64,000 nucleotides of DNA, from positions 62,001 to 126,000 of the forward strand of contig JACKHT010000006.1 of the NCBI GenBank assembly GCA_020638855.1, given 5' to 3'. Under the pieces are notes generated by a model. That model saw nothing but the letters and a program-made list of their open reading frames with translations. It had not been told where the DNA came from and did no database searches. This document shows, piece after piece, positions 16,673-25,421 of the stretch (the first letter of the stretch is position 1; each line of letters begins with the position of its first letter). The position numbers and the translations under genes are program-made. Source of the DNA: Planctomycetota bacterium (lineage in GTDB: Bacteria > Planctomycetota > UBA1135 > GCA-002686595).

Positions 16673-17383
16673 CCGAAGCACACGCACCGGATTACGCAGC
16701 GCATGCTCCGGATTACGGTGCTTGGTGGGCCACCAGGGCACGCACCCAGCTCGCGACTCCCAGGCGCAACGCACTCGCTGGACGCAGGTAGGGAACCGCC
16801 TGCCACATGGCTGGCATGTCGCCCAGGCGTCCGGCGGATAGGAATGCCAGCGCGCCCAAGTCCGCACGCCAGCGCCTGGGCAAAGAGCCCTCATTGAGCG
16901 CCCCCGCTAGGCTGTTCTGGTTTCAGGAACATTTCCAAGGCGAATGGCCAAGCTGGCCCCATGCGCCGCCCCCAAGCAACGCATTCTCTTGGGCTTAGCA
17001 CTCGGAGAGGATCCCAGCCCAGGCCCGTTTTCGCGCAAGCTTCGGAGCCAGCTGGACCCGAGCCGCCGGTTCTGGATGGCCGATTTTGGACCACTGATTT
17101 TGGACCACCGATACTGACCACGCGACTAGCAGGAAGTGGGAAACCAAAAAACTTGGCTCCGCTGCGCTGGGGACCCATCGAAGTCGCGCCTTCCTGAACC
17201 TCCGCATCTGGTGCCTAACTTGCCAGCATGTGGCCGTGCCAAACGTGCGTTCTCGGCGACCCATTTTTTTTGGTGATCCGAAACCCTTGTCGCGAAGGAA
17301 GTTCAGCTCGGAGCGGACCCGTGCTGGGTTGACACAGGGCGCGGTCTTGATCCTGGCGAAAACGCCTGCCGAGCGCCGTGTCA
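16673..17383. other. Long region without a recognisable gene
   Basis: About 710 bp between the DinB-like gene and the nrdA regulatory region. Open frames here are low-quality, with no family resemblance. It contains a 14-bp tandem duplication at 17082-17109 (GATTTTGGACCACT, then the same with a final C) and two CCGGATTACG direct repeats near 16688 and 16710. TTGACA at 17329-17334 has no matching -10. Part of it may be decayed coding DNA, but I cannot identify a source. Confidence 0.4.
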
Positions 17384-17399
17384 CCACAACATTTTGTGT
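17384..17399 (+). promoter_or_regulatory. Possible NrdR box upstream of nrdA
   Basis: CCACAACATTTTGTGT agrees with an NrdR-type 16-mer (ACACAATATATTGTGT) at 13 of 16 positions. Within it CAACA-TTTTG-TGTTG is a perfect inverted repeat with a 5-base centre. It lies about 207 nt before the nrdA ATG. NrdR represses ribonucleotide reductase genes in many bacteria, usually through two boxes about three helical turns apart. I see only one here, so the call is tentative. Confidence 0.4.
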
Positions 17400-17605
17400 T
17401 GATCCTCCCTTAACGCCCCTGCATGATGTGCCCAACTCGGCCGAGCGGGAGGCTTTGCTGGGCGCTTTGGAGGGGGTATTGGGCCCCTCCAGCTCCCCCA
17501 AAACCGCCGCCTACCCCTTGCTGGCCCCCCTGGGGGCTCCCTGCCCGAAGCTGCTGTTTCGTAGTCCACCGATTCCCCCCACCGCCATTTCGGAAACTGC
17601 CCACT

Positions 17606-19999
17606 ATGGAGAGTATCTCGTCCGCACAGTCCGCCTCCGCCCACTCCAAGGCCCCCAAGACCCACGGCATGCAGGTCCAGAAACGCAATGGGTCGCTCGA
17701 GCCCGTAGATCTCAACAAGATCGTGCGCGCCATCACCCGTTGCGCCGAAGGCCTGGCCGACGTGGACCCCATGCGCATCGCCACCCGCACCATCAGCGGG
17801 TTGTATGACGGCGCCACCACCTCCGAGCTCGACCGCCTGTCGATCCAGACGGCGGCGGCGCTGATCGCCGAGGAGCCCACCCACTCCAAGCTGGCGGCCC
17901 GGCTCCTGGCCACCTACATCGGCAAGGAGGTCGCCAACCAAGAGATCCAATCGTTCAGCCAGTCGGTCAAAACCGGGGCGGATCAAGGGCTGATCAACGA
18001 GCGCACCGCCGCCTTCGTGGCCGCGAATGCGCGCAAGCTCAACGACACGATCGAGGAAAGCCGCGACCACCTGTTCGAGTACTTCGGGCTGCGCACGGTC
18101 TACGACCGCTACCTGCTCAAGCACCCCACCAGCCGCAAGGTCATCGAGACGCCCCAGTACTTCTTCATGCGCGTGGCCTGCGGTCTGGCGGAGACCCCCG
18201 GCGAGGCGCGTGACTTCTACCGGCTGATTTCGTCGCTGGCCTACCTGCCCAGCTCGCCGACCCTGTTCAACTCGGGTACCCAACACACCCAGTTGTCGTC
18301 GTGCTACCTGCTGGACAGCCCCAAGGACGACCTTTTGGCGATCTACGAGCGCTACAAGGACGTGGCGCGGCTTTCCAAGTACGCGGGCGGCATTGGCCTC
18401 GCCTACCACCGCATCCGTTCGCGCGGGTCGCTGATCCAAGGCACCAACGGCGAGTCGAACGGCATCGTGCCGTGGCTCAAGACCCTCGATTCGTCGGTGG
18501 CGGCGGTCAACCAGGGCGGACGCCGCAAAGGCGCAGCGTGCGTGTACCTCGAGACCTGGCACGCGGACATCGAGGAATTCCTCGAACTGCGCGACAACAC
18601 CGGCGACGAGGCGCGCCGCACGCACAACCTGAACCTGGCCAACTGGGTGCCTGACCTGTTCATGCAGCGCGTCGAGCAGGACCTGCCCTGGTCGCTGTTT
18701 GACCCGCGCAAGGTGCCGCACTTCACCGACCTGTTCGGCGCCGAGTTCGAAGCCGCCTACGCCAAAGCCGAGGCCGAAGGCCTCTTCGAGCGCCAAGTCC
18801 CCGCACGCAGCCTATACGGCCGCATGATGCGCACCCTCGCGCAGACCGGTAACGGCTGGATGACCTTCAAGGACACCTCCAACCGCACCTGCAACCAAAC
18901 CGGCAAGCCCGGTCGCGTGGTGCACCTGTCGAACCTGTGCACCGAGATCCTTGAGGTCACCGACAACGACGAAACCGCCGTGTGCAACCTGGGCTCGATC
19001 AACCTGGGCAAGTGCGTGGTCGAAAGCGAAGACGGCAAGCGCAAGTTCGACTTCCACGGCTTGGCCAAGGTCGTACGCACCGCCGTCAAGTACCTCGACC
19101 GCGTGATCGACATCAATTTCTACCCCACGGACGAGGCCAAGAAGTCCAACAACGCCTGGCGCCCGGTGGGCCTGGGCACCATGGGCCTGCAGGACGTGTT
19201 CTTCAAACTGCGCCTGCCCTTCGACAGCGCCGAGGCCCTGACCTTGAGCGCCAAGATCCAGGAGCACATCTACCTCGAAGCCCTGCGCACCTCGTGCGAC
19301 CTGGCCGAGAAGCACGGTTCGCTACCGCGCTACGATGAGACGCGCACCGCCCAAGGCAAACTGCAGTTTGACCTGTGGGGCATCGAGCCCACGCTCAAGC
19401 AACAGTGGGCCGAACTGCGCGAGCGCATTGCCAAGCACGGCCTGCGCAACTCGCTGATGATCGCCATCGCCCCCACCGCGACGATCGCCTCGATCGCCGG
19501 CTGCTACGAGTGCATCGAGCCGCAAGTCTCGAACCTCTTCAAGCGCGAAACCCTCTCGGGCGACTTCCTGCAGATCAACAACTACCTGGTCGAGGACCTC
19601 AAGGCCCTCGGCAAGTGGACCGAGGAAATGCGCAGCAAGATCAAGCAGGCCGAAGGCTCGATCCAAGACGTCACCGGCCTCACCGACGAGATGCGCGCCC
19701 TCTACCGCACCGCCTGGGAACTGCCGCAAAAAGCCCTGATCGACCTGGCCGCCGCGCGTGGACCGTTCATCGATCAGAGCCAGTCGCTCAACCTCTTCAT
19801 GGCAACCCCGACCATCGGCAAGGTCTCGAGCATGTACGCCTACGCCTGGAAGAAGGGCGTCAAAACGACCTACTACCTACGCTCGCGCCCCGCGACGCGT
19901 ATCCGGCAGACGAGCTCGGAGACCAAAGCCGCGGTCAGCGATTCGGACGCGGTGGCCTGCAGCCTCGAGAACCCCGAAAGCTGCGAGGCTTGCAACTAG
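17606..19999 (+). CDS. nrdA: Class I ribonucleoside-diphosphate reductase, alpha subunit
   Basis: NrdA reduces ribonucleotides to deoxyribonucleotides. The 797-residue protein begins with an ATP-cone (V-Q-K-R-N-G-S-L-E-P-V near residue 25) for allosteric control. Active-site residues are all present: Cys233 in S-S-C-Y-L-L-D, the N-L-C-T-E motif with thiyl Cys445, and Cys460 in A-V-C-N-L-G-S. The radical-transfer tyrosines 756-757 lie in T-T-Y-Y-L-R. The C-terminus E-S-C-E-A-C-N carries the cysteine pair that reloads the active site. I chose ATG 17606 because upstream codons are proline-rich noise. No nrdB lies within this window, so the small subunit must be encoded elsewhere. A possible NrdR box lies upstream and a strong terminator follows. 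Confidence 0.95.
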   Translation: MESISSAQSASAHSKAPKTHGMQVQKRNGSLEPVDLNKIVRAITRCAEGLADVDPMRIATRTISGLYDGATTSELDRLSIQTAAALIAEEPTHSKLAARLLATYIGKEVANQEIQSFSQSVKTGADQGLINERTAAFVAANARKLNDTIEESRDHLFEYFGLRTVYDRYLLKHPTSRKVIETPQYFFMRVACGLAETPGEARDFYRLISSLAYLPSSPTLFNSGTQHTQLSSCYLLDSPKDDLLAIYERYKDVARLSKYAGGIGLAYHRIRSRGSLIQGTNGESNGIVPWLKTLDSSVAAVNQGGRRKGAACVYLETWHADIEEFLELRDNTGDEARRTHNLNLANWVPDLFMQRVEQDLPWSLFDPRKVPHFTDLFGAEFEAAYAKAEAEGLFERQVPARSLYGRMMRTLAQTGNGWMTFKDTSNRTCNQTGKPGRVVHLSNLCTEILEVTDNDETAVCNLGSINLGKCVVESEDGKRKFDFHGLAKVVRTAVKYLDRVIDINFYPTDEAKKSNNAWRPVGLGTMGLQDVFFKLRLPFDSAEALTLSAKIQEHIYLEALRTSCDLAEKHGSLPRYDETRTAQGKLQFDLWGIEPTLKQQWAELRERIAKHGLRNSLMIAIAPTATIASIAGCYECIEPQVSNLFKRETLSGDFLQINNYLVEDLKALGKWTEEMRSKIKQAEGSIQDVTGLTDEMRALYRTAWELPQKALIDLAAARGPFIDQSQSLNLFMATPTIGKVSSMYAYAWKKGVKTTYYLRSRPATRIRQTSSETKAAVSDSDAVACSLENPESCEACN

Positions 20000-20018
20000 G
20001 GATGGAAGCCCAACCAAC

Positions 20019-20065
20019 AAGGCGAAGGCCGGACGTTCCTTGCGGAAATCCGGCCTTCGCCTTTT
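20019..20065 (+). terminator. Intrinsic terminator after nrdA
   Basis: A 15-bp perfect stem (AAGGCGAAGGCCGGA with its complement) encloses a 15-base loop and is followed by TT. It starts 20 nt after the nrdA stop. The reverse strand also ends in T residues, so it can serve the convergent macrodomain gene too. Confidence 0.85.
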
Positions 20066-20112
20066 GTCATTCGCCCTTGGTCAGGGGGCCGAGGCGACTT
20101 TGCGGGGTCCCG

Positions 20113-20610
20113 CTAGACCTTGGCCAAGCCTTCGTCGGCTTTCACACCAGCGTGGTACTCGGAGTAGACGAGGATCGGGATGCCTAGGCCGCCCAAGTGT
20201 TGCTCGATCAGCGGGCGCACCTCCTCCCACTTCATCTGACCGTAACCGGTCGCGAGGCGCGGGAGGGCGATGCTGGTGTAGCCCTCGCTCTTGGCTTCCT
20301 TGGCGAAGTCGCGCAGGGCCTTGGACACGTTGTGCGACGTGGCCGGGCCGGGCTTGGCGCCTTCGTTGTGCGCGGGTTCTTGGGTCATCAGGCAAGCGAT
20401 GCGCACGCCCTCGGGACCCCCCCAGGTCCAAGTTCCGCCCGGCGAAGGGTTGCCCACTTTGCAGTAGTGGCGAAAGTCCTTGGCCATGGTCGGGTACTTC
20501 TCGCGCAAGCCCAGGGCGAGTCCTGAATCGAAGTGGTCGCCAGGGGCGACTCCGTGGGCAATCACTTGGGCGTTCGAGAGCAAAATGTCTCCGGCGACTT
20601 CCTTAAGCAT
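20113..20610 (-). CDS. Macrodomain protein (ADP-ribose binding or hydrolysing)
   Basis: The 165-residue protein is a single macrodomain: V-A-G-D-I-L-L-S-N-A near the start, a loop with G-V-A-P-G-D-H-F-D-S-G-L-A, and S-I-A-L-P-R-L-A-T-G-Y-G-Q-M in the second half. The last motif resembles Poa1p or ALC1-like proteins that bind ADP-ribose or remove it from phosphate or protein. The ATG at 20610 is supported by an AAGGA Shine-Dalgarno about 9 nt upstream; the open frame beyond it is noise. It is convergent with nrdA. Substrate is not predictable from sequence alone. Confidence 0.85.
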   Translation of the reverse strand: MLKEVAGDILLSNAQVIAHGVAPGDHFDSGLALGLREKYPTMAKDFRHYCKVGNPSPGGTWTWGGPEGVRIACLMTQEPAHNEGAKPGPATSHNVSKALRDFAKEAKSEGYTSIALPRLATGYGQMKWEEVRPLIEQHLGGLGIPILVYSEYHAGVKADEGLAKV

Positions 20611-21510
20611 GATGGATCCTTGATGCGCCGCGACTGGGCGCGGTTGGGGCATCGGTTTCGATTGGAGTCCTCGGTACCCTACGCCACGCCCCACTGGCGC
20701 AACTGAGAAGGTACTTGCGGCCCAACCGAGGGGCGATGCTAGCACGCCATGCGACTTCCACCCGGAGAGCAGGGTTCGGGGCCTTGCTGAATTGACAAAA
20801 ATCAATTTCCCTGGGTGGGTTGGTTCTTGGAGTCGCGACACGGGACCACCAGGCTCAGCCCCAGCGCTTGGCCCAAGGCATTTGCGTCTAACTCCAGAAG
20901 GACACCTCCAACGCACACTTCCAAAGCAAGCCGAAGGCGGAACCTCCGCAGGGCAACAGGAATGGCTAGCCATCGCGCACGAACTCGGGGCCGACAGGAA
21001 GCTGTTGCAGGCTAGGCACGATGTGCGAGTCGGGCACGTCCGGCGCAATTCATGGAATGCGACGATCCGCTTTGCCCTTGTGCTGTGGTAGGCGGTATTC
21101 ATCATCGCGGGGACCAGGTTGCGGCAAGCGACCGGATCCTCGAGGTCGCAAGGCGTTTGGTTGGCAATGGATGCGCTGTGGGGCCCGCGCTTCGGCTCCG
21201 CCGGATCCCACCGAACCGGGCGACGGGACTTCCCCTACCTACCCGCGGACCAACGGCCGGTCCCTGGGAGGCACAGCTAGTCAGAGGTTCGGTCTGGCAG
21301 GTTTGGACCTGCCCCATGCTCGATCCGCCCCCGTCCCGACCACCAAGGAGCCCACTCCCCTGCCCGGGGACCGGGTGTGGGGCCCCCCACAACACCGAAA
21401 TGGCGGTTTTTTGCCCTATGGACGGCCGGGGAAGTACACTGGGGAGCCTTCGGGACCCCTTTTTTTGCCCCCGAATCTTGTCCTGGAAAACCTCCTGGCA
21501 AATACACACC
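20611..21510. other. Nine hundred bases without a recognisable gene
   Basis: Open frames here have no family resemblance. The region holds an FNR-like palindrome (20792-20805), a small perfect hairpin (GGCAGGT-TTGG-ACCTGCC at 21296-21313) and a TACACT hexamer at 21435-21440 that may be the -10 of the gene at 21511. I looked for tRNA-like T-loops and found none that fold. Confidence 0.4.
20792..20805 (+). promoter_or_regulatory. FNR/CRP-like palindrome
   Basis: TTGACAAAAATCAA matches the FNR consensus TTGAT-N4-ATCAA at nine of ten fixed positions, inside the wider palindrome AATTGA-CAAAAA-TCAATT. It lies 182 bp upstream of the macrodomain gene on the opposite strand and over 700 bp from the next plus-strand gene. 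A regulatory role is only a suggestion. Confidence 0.25.
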
Positions 21511-22647
21511 ATGAAGAACACCCTCCTGATCGCGGCCATCCTCACCGCACCGGCCATGGCGCAAGTCGCCAGCGAAGACTTCAGCACTGGCAACACCGAC
21601 GCCTGGACCATCAACAACTCGGCCAGTCCAGCTCCCTGGAACGCGACGGGTGGCAACCCGGGCGGAATGATCACGGCAGCGGGGATGGGCCCCTCGGGCG
21701 GTGCGACCAACTTGGCTACCGACCTGTTGCTGCCCAAGGCAGCGGGTCAGCCGTGGTCGGGCGACTTCCGGCTCGCGGGCGTAACCGCATTCCAGTACGA
21801 CCGCGAAGTGACCGCAGGCTTCTCGGCCTTCGGTGATTCGACAGTCCTCGTCTTGGCCGATAGCAATGGCACGGCCGCCTTCAACGACGACGCCTTCATC
21901 GTGATCCCCACCGGGGACACCATCCAAGGCGCCGCGCCGTGGACGACCGTCAACGTCCCGATTCCCTCGGCAAGCGTCTTCATCGGTGCGACCTTCGAAG
22001 CGGGCGCGATGCCCAACAACCCGAACGTAGGTCTCGACAACGATGCGCTGTGGAACGCGATCATCCAAAGCGTCGACTACATCGCCCTGGCCAACGGGTC
22101 GCCGCTGGGTGGCTTCCCTGTTGGAACCCACGACATGAACTATGACAACTTCCTTTTGGATGGTACCGGCAGCATGGTGGGAACCCCCTTCTGCCAGCCG
22201 ATGGCCGTCAACTCGACTGGGATGTCGACGCGCTTGTTTGGCACGCTGACGAATCCGGGTGGGAGCGGTCTGCACCTGGACGTCGTCCAAGGTCCCGTGG
22301 CCGAGTTTGGCTACTTCCTGGTGGGTACCGGCGTTTCCGATCCGGGGTTGGCCCTGAGCGATGGCTTCCTGTGCCTTTCGGTGACCGGGGGCAACACCTT
22401 TGGACGCTACAACGTGGTCGGCGGGGCGCTCAACTCGGTGGGCAACTTCAACGCGTCGGGCGAATTCAACAACCTGGTGGGTACTTCGAGCACCGGGCTA
22501 GGCTTCGACGTACCCAACACGTTGCCGTTGGGAGGATCGCCCATGATTCTGTCGGGGCAGACCTGGCACTTCCAGCTTTGGCACCGCGACACCATCGCGG
22601 GAACGGGCCATTCGAATTTCTCGAACGGCCTCAGCTACACCTTCTAG
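21511..22647 (+). CDS. Secreted protein with shared C-terminal domain (copy 2)
   Basis: The 378-residue protein starts with a signal peptide ending A-P-A-M-A-Q. Residues about 20-215 form a beta-rich domain with E-D-F-S-T-G-N-T-D-A-W-T at its start, as in proteins that carry a jelly-roll or choice-of-anchor fold. Residues 227-378 are the common tail: N-S-T-G, F-G-Y-F-L-V-G-T, L-C-L-S-V-T-G-G-N, F-G-R-Y-N, G-Q-T-W-H-F-Q and S-N-F-S-N-G, ending Y-T-F. The N-terminal domain is unrelated to those in copies 1, 3 and 4. The ATG at 21511 starts the signal peptide. Function unknown. Confidence 0.85.
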   Translation: MKNTLLIAAILTAPAMAQVASEDFSTGNTDAWTINNSASPAPWNATGGNPGGMITAAGMGPSGGATNLATDLLLPKAAGQPWSGDFRLAGVTAFQYDREVTAGFSAFGDSTVLVLADSNGTAAFNDDAFIVIPTGDTIQGAAPWTTVNVPIPSASVFIGATFEAGAMPNNPNVGLDNDALWNAIIQSVDYIALANGSPLGGFPVGTHDMNYDNFLLDGTGSMVGTPFCQPMAVNSTGMSTRLFGTLTNPGGSGLHLDVVQGPVAEFGYFLVGTGVSDPGLALSDGFLCLSVTGGNTFGRYNVVGGALNSVGNFNASGEFNNLVGTSSTGLGFDVPNTLPLGGSPMILSGQTWHFQLWHRDTIAGTGHSNFSNGLSYTF

Positions 22648-22671
22648 GTCGCAGACGTCCCCGACCACTTG

Positions 22672-22711
22672 CCCCCGGTGGTTCCGAGCGAACCGCCGGG
22701 GGTTCTCTTTT
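22672..22711 (+). terminator. Intrinsic terminator after the 21511-22647 gene
   Basis: CCCCCGGTGGTTC pairs with GAACCGCCGGGGG (one G-U pair) around a five-base loop, followed by TTCTCTTTT. It begins 24 nt after the stop codon and has a good T tract. Confidence 0.85.
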
Positions 22712-22848
22712 GGCTAGGCGTTCGAACGCGGGATGCCGGGTGTTCCAAGCATCCATCCAGGATTCCGGTCGCAAGGGCTGCACGCCTCACCGATCCGGAT
22801 CGATCCAGCAAGCAGGCGGAAAGGCCATCGATTCCTCGCACCCCGCGA

Positions 22849-23208
22849 TCAGCCATCGATGCGCATAGCCTGTTTCAACAACCTCGCGAACTCGCGCTCC
22901 TGGATGTCGCTGGCCTTGCGGATCTTGATGTGCCGCACAAACTTGCCCTTGCCTTCCAGGATCGCTTTGGGATCGTCGAGGCTGACCCCTTGGAAGAAGC
23001 CGAAGTCGACGTGGGCTTCGTGGGGGTGGATGTAGCAGACGACCCTGTTGCCAACGCTGCACAAGCCGCCCCATTTGACTTGTTCCTCGAGGTCGGGTGC
23101 GTGCTTCTTGACGAACGTGCGCAGCTTCTGCACCAGCGATCGAATCGGGGGTTCGAGCTCAGAGAGCAAGGTTTTGGCATCCTTCGCCTTGGACATGCGG
23201 GGGGGCAT
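22849..23208 (-). CDS. DUF1801 protein
   Basis: The 119-residue protein fits the DUF1801/YdhG-like fold. Features are L-V-Q-K-L-R-T-F-V-K-K-H-A-P-D-L-E-E near residue 25, V-K-W-G in the middle and a conserved F-F-Q-G segment about residue 75. No function is established for the family. Two starts are possible (23208 and 23196); neither has a clear Shine-Dalgarno, and I took the longer. A second, larger DUF1801 protein lies at 60866. Confidence 0.8.
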   Translation of the reverse strand: MPPRMSKAKDAKTLLSELEPPIRSLVQKLRTFVKKHAPDLEEQVKWGGLCSVGNRVVCYIHPHEAHVDFGFFQGVSLDDPKAILEGKGKFVRHIKIRKASDIQEREFARLLKQAMRIDG

Positions 23209-23497
23209 GTCGTGGAGGATACCGCCAAGTGCCCTTTCCGGCGCGGAGTTCCGAGGCATGTGGGCCCGGATGCCGGCGCAGATGCGCTGGCGCAGGCTCC
23301 GGGGCCTGTAGTTGGCGGGTTGCGTCCACTTGGTTCGTCGCTTGCCGTGGGAGAAGTGTTCGAAGCAACCCTGGGTTCCGTCCGCTCGCCCTGCCCGATT
23401 CCCTTCCCGATGCCCTTCCCGACGCAGCCCCGGAGAACCGGCTTCCAGGCCCGCGGGGTGCATTGCCCAGGCCGATTTGGTATCCACAGGCAGCGCC

Positions 23498-25084
23498 ATG
23501 GATCTTGACGAAGTCCTCTTCTGGGCGGTGGGGCTGTCCTGCGCCTTCAACCTGGTTTCCATCTGGCGACGCCAAGCGCGCTCAGCGCGCAGCTGGTTGG
23601 TGGTGTTTGCAACGGTGCTCGTGGTTCTGCTCGTTGGGAAGTGGCTGCAGTCGTCGCTGGTGCTCCGCCTGGGGGGCGTGCTTTGGTTGCTCTTCGTGGT
23701 GGCTCCCGGAATCCTGTCGCGGGTCTTTCAAAGGCGGATGCTGCGGGAGAATTACGCAGCGGCTAGGAAATGGGCCACCGCGATCCGAGTGCTGCACCCG
23801 GCCCGCGGTTGGGTCGAACTGCCCGCCATTTTGGAAGCGTTGGATCTCGCCCAACGCGGCGCAATGCAAGCGGCGGAACAGCGGCTTGCCCAGTACCGAA
23901 ACACGCGCAGCTCCACCGGAGTCCTCGCCATGATCAGCTACTTTCGGCTCACCCAGCGTTGGGAGGAGCTGCTGGAGTGGTTGGAGGACATGGGGCCCGA
24001 GGTACTTGAAGCCGTCGAATGGCAGGCCGTACGGATGCGTGCGCTGGGCGAAACCGGGCAAGTGCACCGGCTCTTCGAAGTCTATGCAGCGTTCCAAGAG
24101 CCCCTGGCTCGCCACAACCACCCAAGTCTCCAGGCCCAATGCCGCCTGGTATTGTTCGCCTTCGGCGGGCGGCGAGATTGGGTGGAAAGACTCCTTTCCG
24201 AAAGCATGCCATCCTTGGCGGAATCCTCGCGAGTCTACTGGTTGGCTACAGCGGACCAAGTAGCGGGGAGGACCGATATCGCTCGCAACCAATTGGAAGG
24301 GCTGCTACCCCAAGCCACCGCGCCGATGGTCCGGGGTATCGAACGGCGCCTGGAACAACTCGCGGCTCCCGCATCCGCGCTCACACCTATGGAACGTAGC
24401 CTGCTCGAGGCCGCGGCTTCGGAGCACAGTCAAGAAGTGCGCTTTGGCGGACAGGGTTCACAAGGACCCAGGGTGGCGATGGTCACCCGAATCTTGATTG
24501 CGATCAACGTGGTGATGTTTGGTGTGGAAGCCAGCCTGGGCGGGACGACCAGCATGGAAGCGTTGTACCGTCTTGGAGCCGTCTTCCCCGCCCTCGTCCA
24601 AGAGGGTGCCTGGTGGCGGCTGCTGGCTGCCAATTTCCTACATTTCGGCTTCCTACACTTGTTCTTCAACATGCTCGCCCTGTGGTTCCTCGGGCCTTTC
24701 CTGGAGCGAGCTTTGGGATCCAAGCGGTTTCTACTCACCTACCTAGGGGCTGGCGTGGGTGCCATGGCCATCGTGTGCTTCGCCTGGGATTCCAGTGACC
24801 CGATCCAGCTCACCGTTGGAGCCTCGGGTTGCGTGATGGGCGTCATCGGAGGCACGGCTGCCTTGATGTGGCGCGGTTGGCGGCGAGAACGCGCAAGCGT
24901 GGCGCGCCAACGTTTGCGGGTTTTGGTTTCGATCGTCTTGGGGCAAACAGTACTCGATGCGCTCATTCCCCAGGTCAGCATGACGGCTCACTTGGCGGGA
25001 GTGGGGATTGGATTTGCGATTGCGCTGCTCCTTCGGGATCGCTTGGCGCCGGCGGCGGGAGAGAGTGTCCAACCTAGCGCTTGA
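23498..25084 (+). CDS. Rhomboid family serine protease with a TPR-like N-terminal region
   Basis: The 528-residue protein has two parts. Residues 1-90 hold two hydrophobic segments, and residues about 90-320 form helical repeats of TPR character. The C-terminal 200 residues are a rhomboid protease: L-H-L-F-F-N-M-L-A-L with the conserved H and N in the second transmembrane segment, catalytic Ser443 in G-A-S-G, and the catalytic His498 in T-A-H-L-A-G. Rhomboids cut transmembrane segments within the membrane. The N-terminal TPR-like part probably recruits substrates or partners, which is inference. I chose ATG 23498, the first that opens the hydrophobic start; TATCCA lies 11 nt before it. Confidence 0.85.
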   Translation: MDLDEVLFWAVGLSCAFNLVSIWRRQARSARSWLVVFATVLVVLLVGKWLQSSLVLRLGGVLWLLFVVAPGILSRVFQRRMLRENYAAARKWATAIRVLHPARGWVELPAILEALDLAQRGAMQAAEQRLAQYRNTRSSTGVLAMISYFRLTQRWEELLEWLEDMGPEVLEAVEWQAVRMRALGETGQVHRLFEVYAAFQEPLARHNHPSLQAQCRLVLFAFGGRRDWVERLLSESMPSLAESSRVYWLATADQVAGRTDIARNQLEGLLPQATAPMVRGIERRLEQLAAPASALTPMERSLLEAAASEHSQEVRFGGQGSQGPRVAMVTRILIAINVVMFGVEASLGGTTSMEALYRLGAVFPALVQEGAWWRLLAANFLHFGFLHLFFNMLALWFLGPFLERALGSKRFLLTYLGAGVGAMAIVCFAWDSSDPIQLTVGASGCVMGVIGGTAALMWRGWRRERASVARQRLRVLVSIVLGQTVLDALIPQVSMTAHLAGVGIGFAIALLLRDRLAPAAGESVQPSA

Positions 25085-25421
25085 GGCCCCCCGCCCGGCC
25101 GGAGCCCGCCAGTGCGGCCTGAACTCGCCGGGGCTGCAGGATTGACTACCCAGTTGCCTACCCAGTTGCCTGCCCATTTCGGGCATGTTTCGGATCCCTG
25201 TTAGCCGATGCACGGCAAGGGCTCAAGCGCTGCAAGGCGACGGGTGAGGGAACTCCCGAGCCATTGGGGCAAAGGTAGGGCTTCCTCTCGATGCACTCTC
25301 CAAAGATCGTAGGGTGTGGTAGCTTGAGTGTTCGGGTCCTTCGAGCTGGAAGGCCGGAAGGAAAAAGGGAGTTTCGAATCCTCAGGTTCCAAGCTTATGG
25401 ACCTGATACCGACCCCAAGCC
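25085..25421. other. Intergenic region without a gene
   Basis: About 340 bp between the rhomboid gene and the next plus-strand gene. It contains a short direct repeat (CTACCCAGTTGCC twice near 25146-25170) and a TGATACCGACC string about 14 nt before the ATG at 25422. I see no gene or clear terminator. Confidence 0.4.

Noticed and set aside
17329..17334. TTGACA as a -35 element of nrdA
   Set aside because: No -10-like hexamer lies 16-18 bp downstream.
20792..21091. Possible small gene of 99 codons
   Set aside because: It has no Shine-Dalgarno, no family resemblance and shadow-like composition, and it begins inside the AT-rich palindrome.
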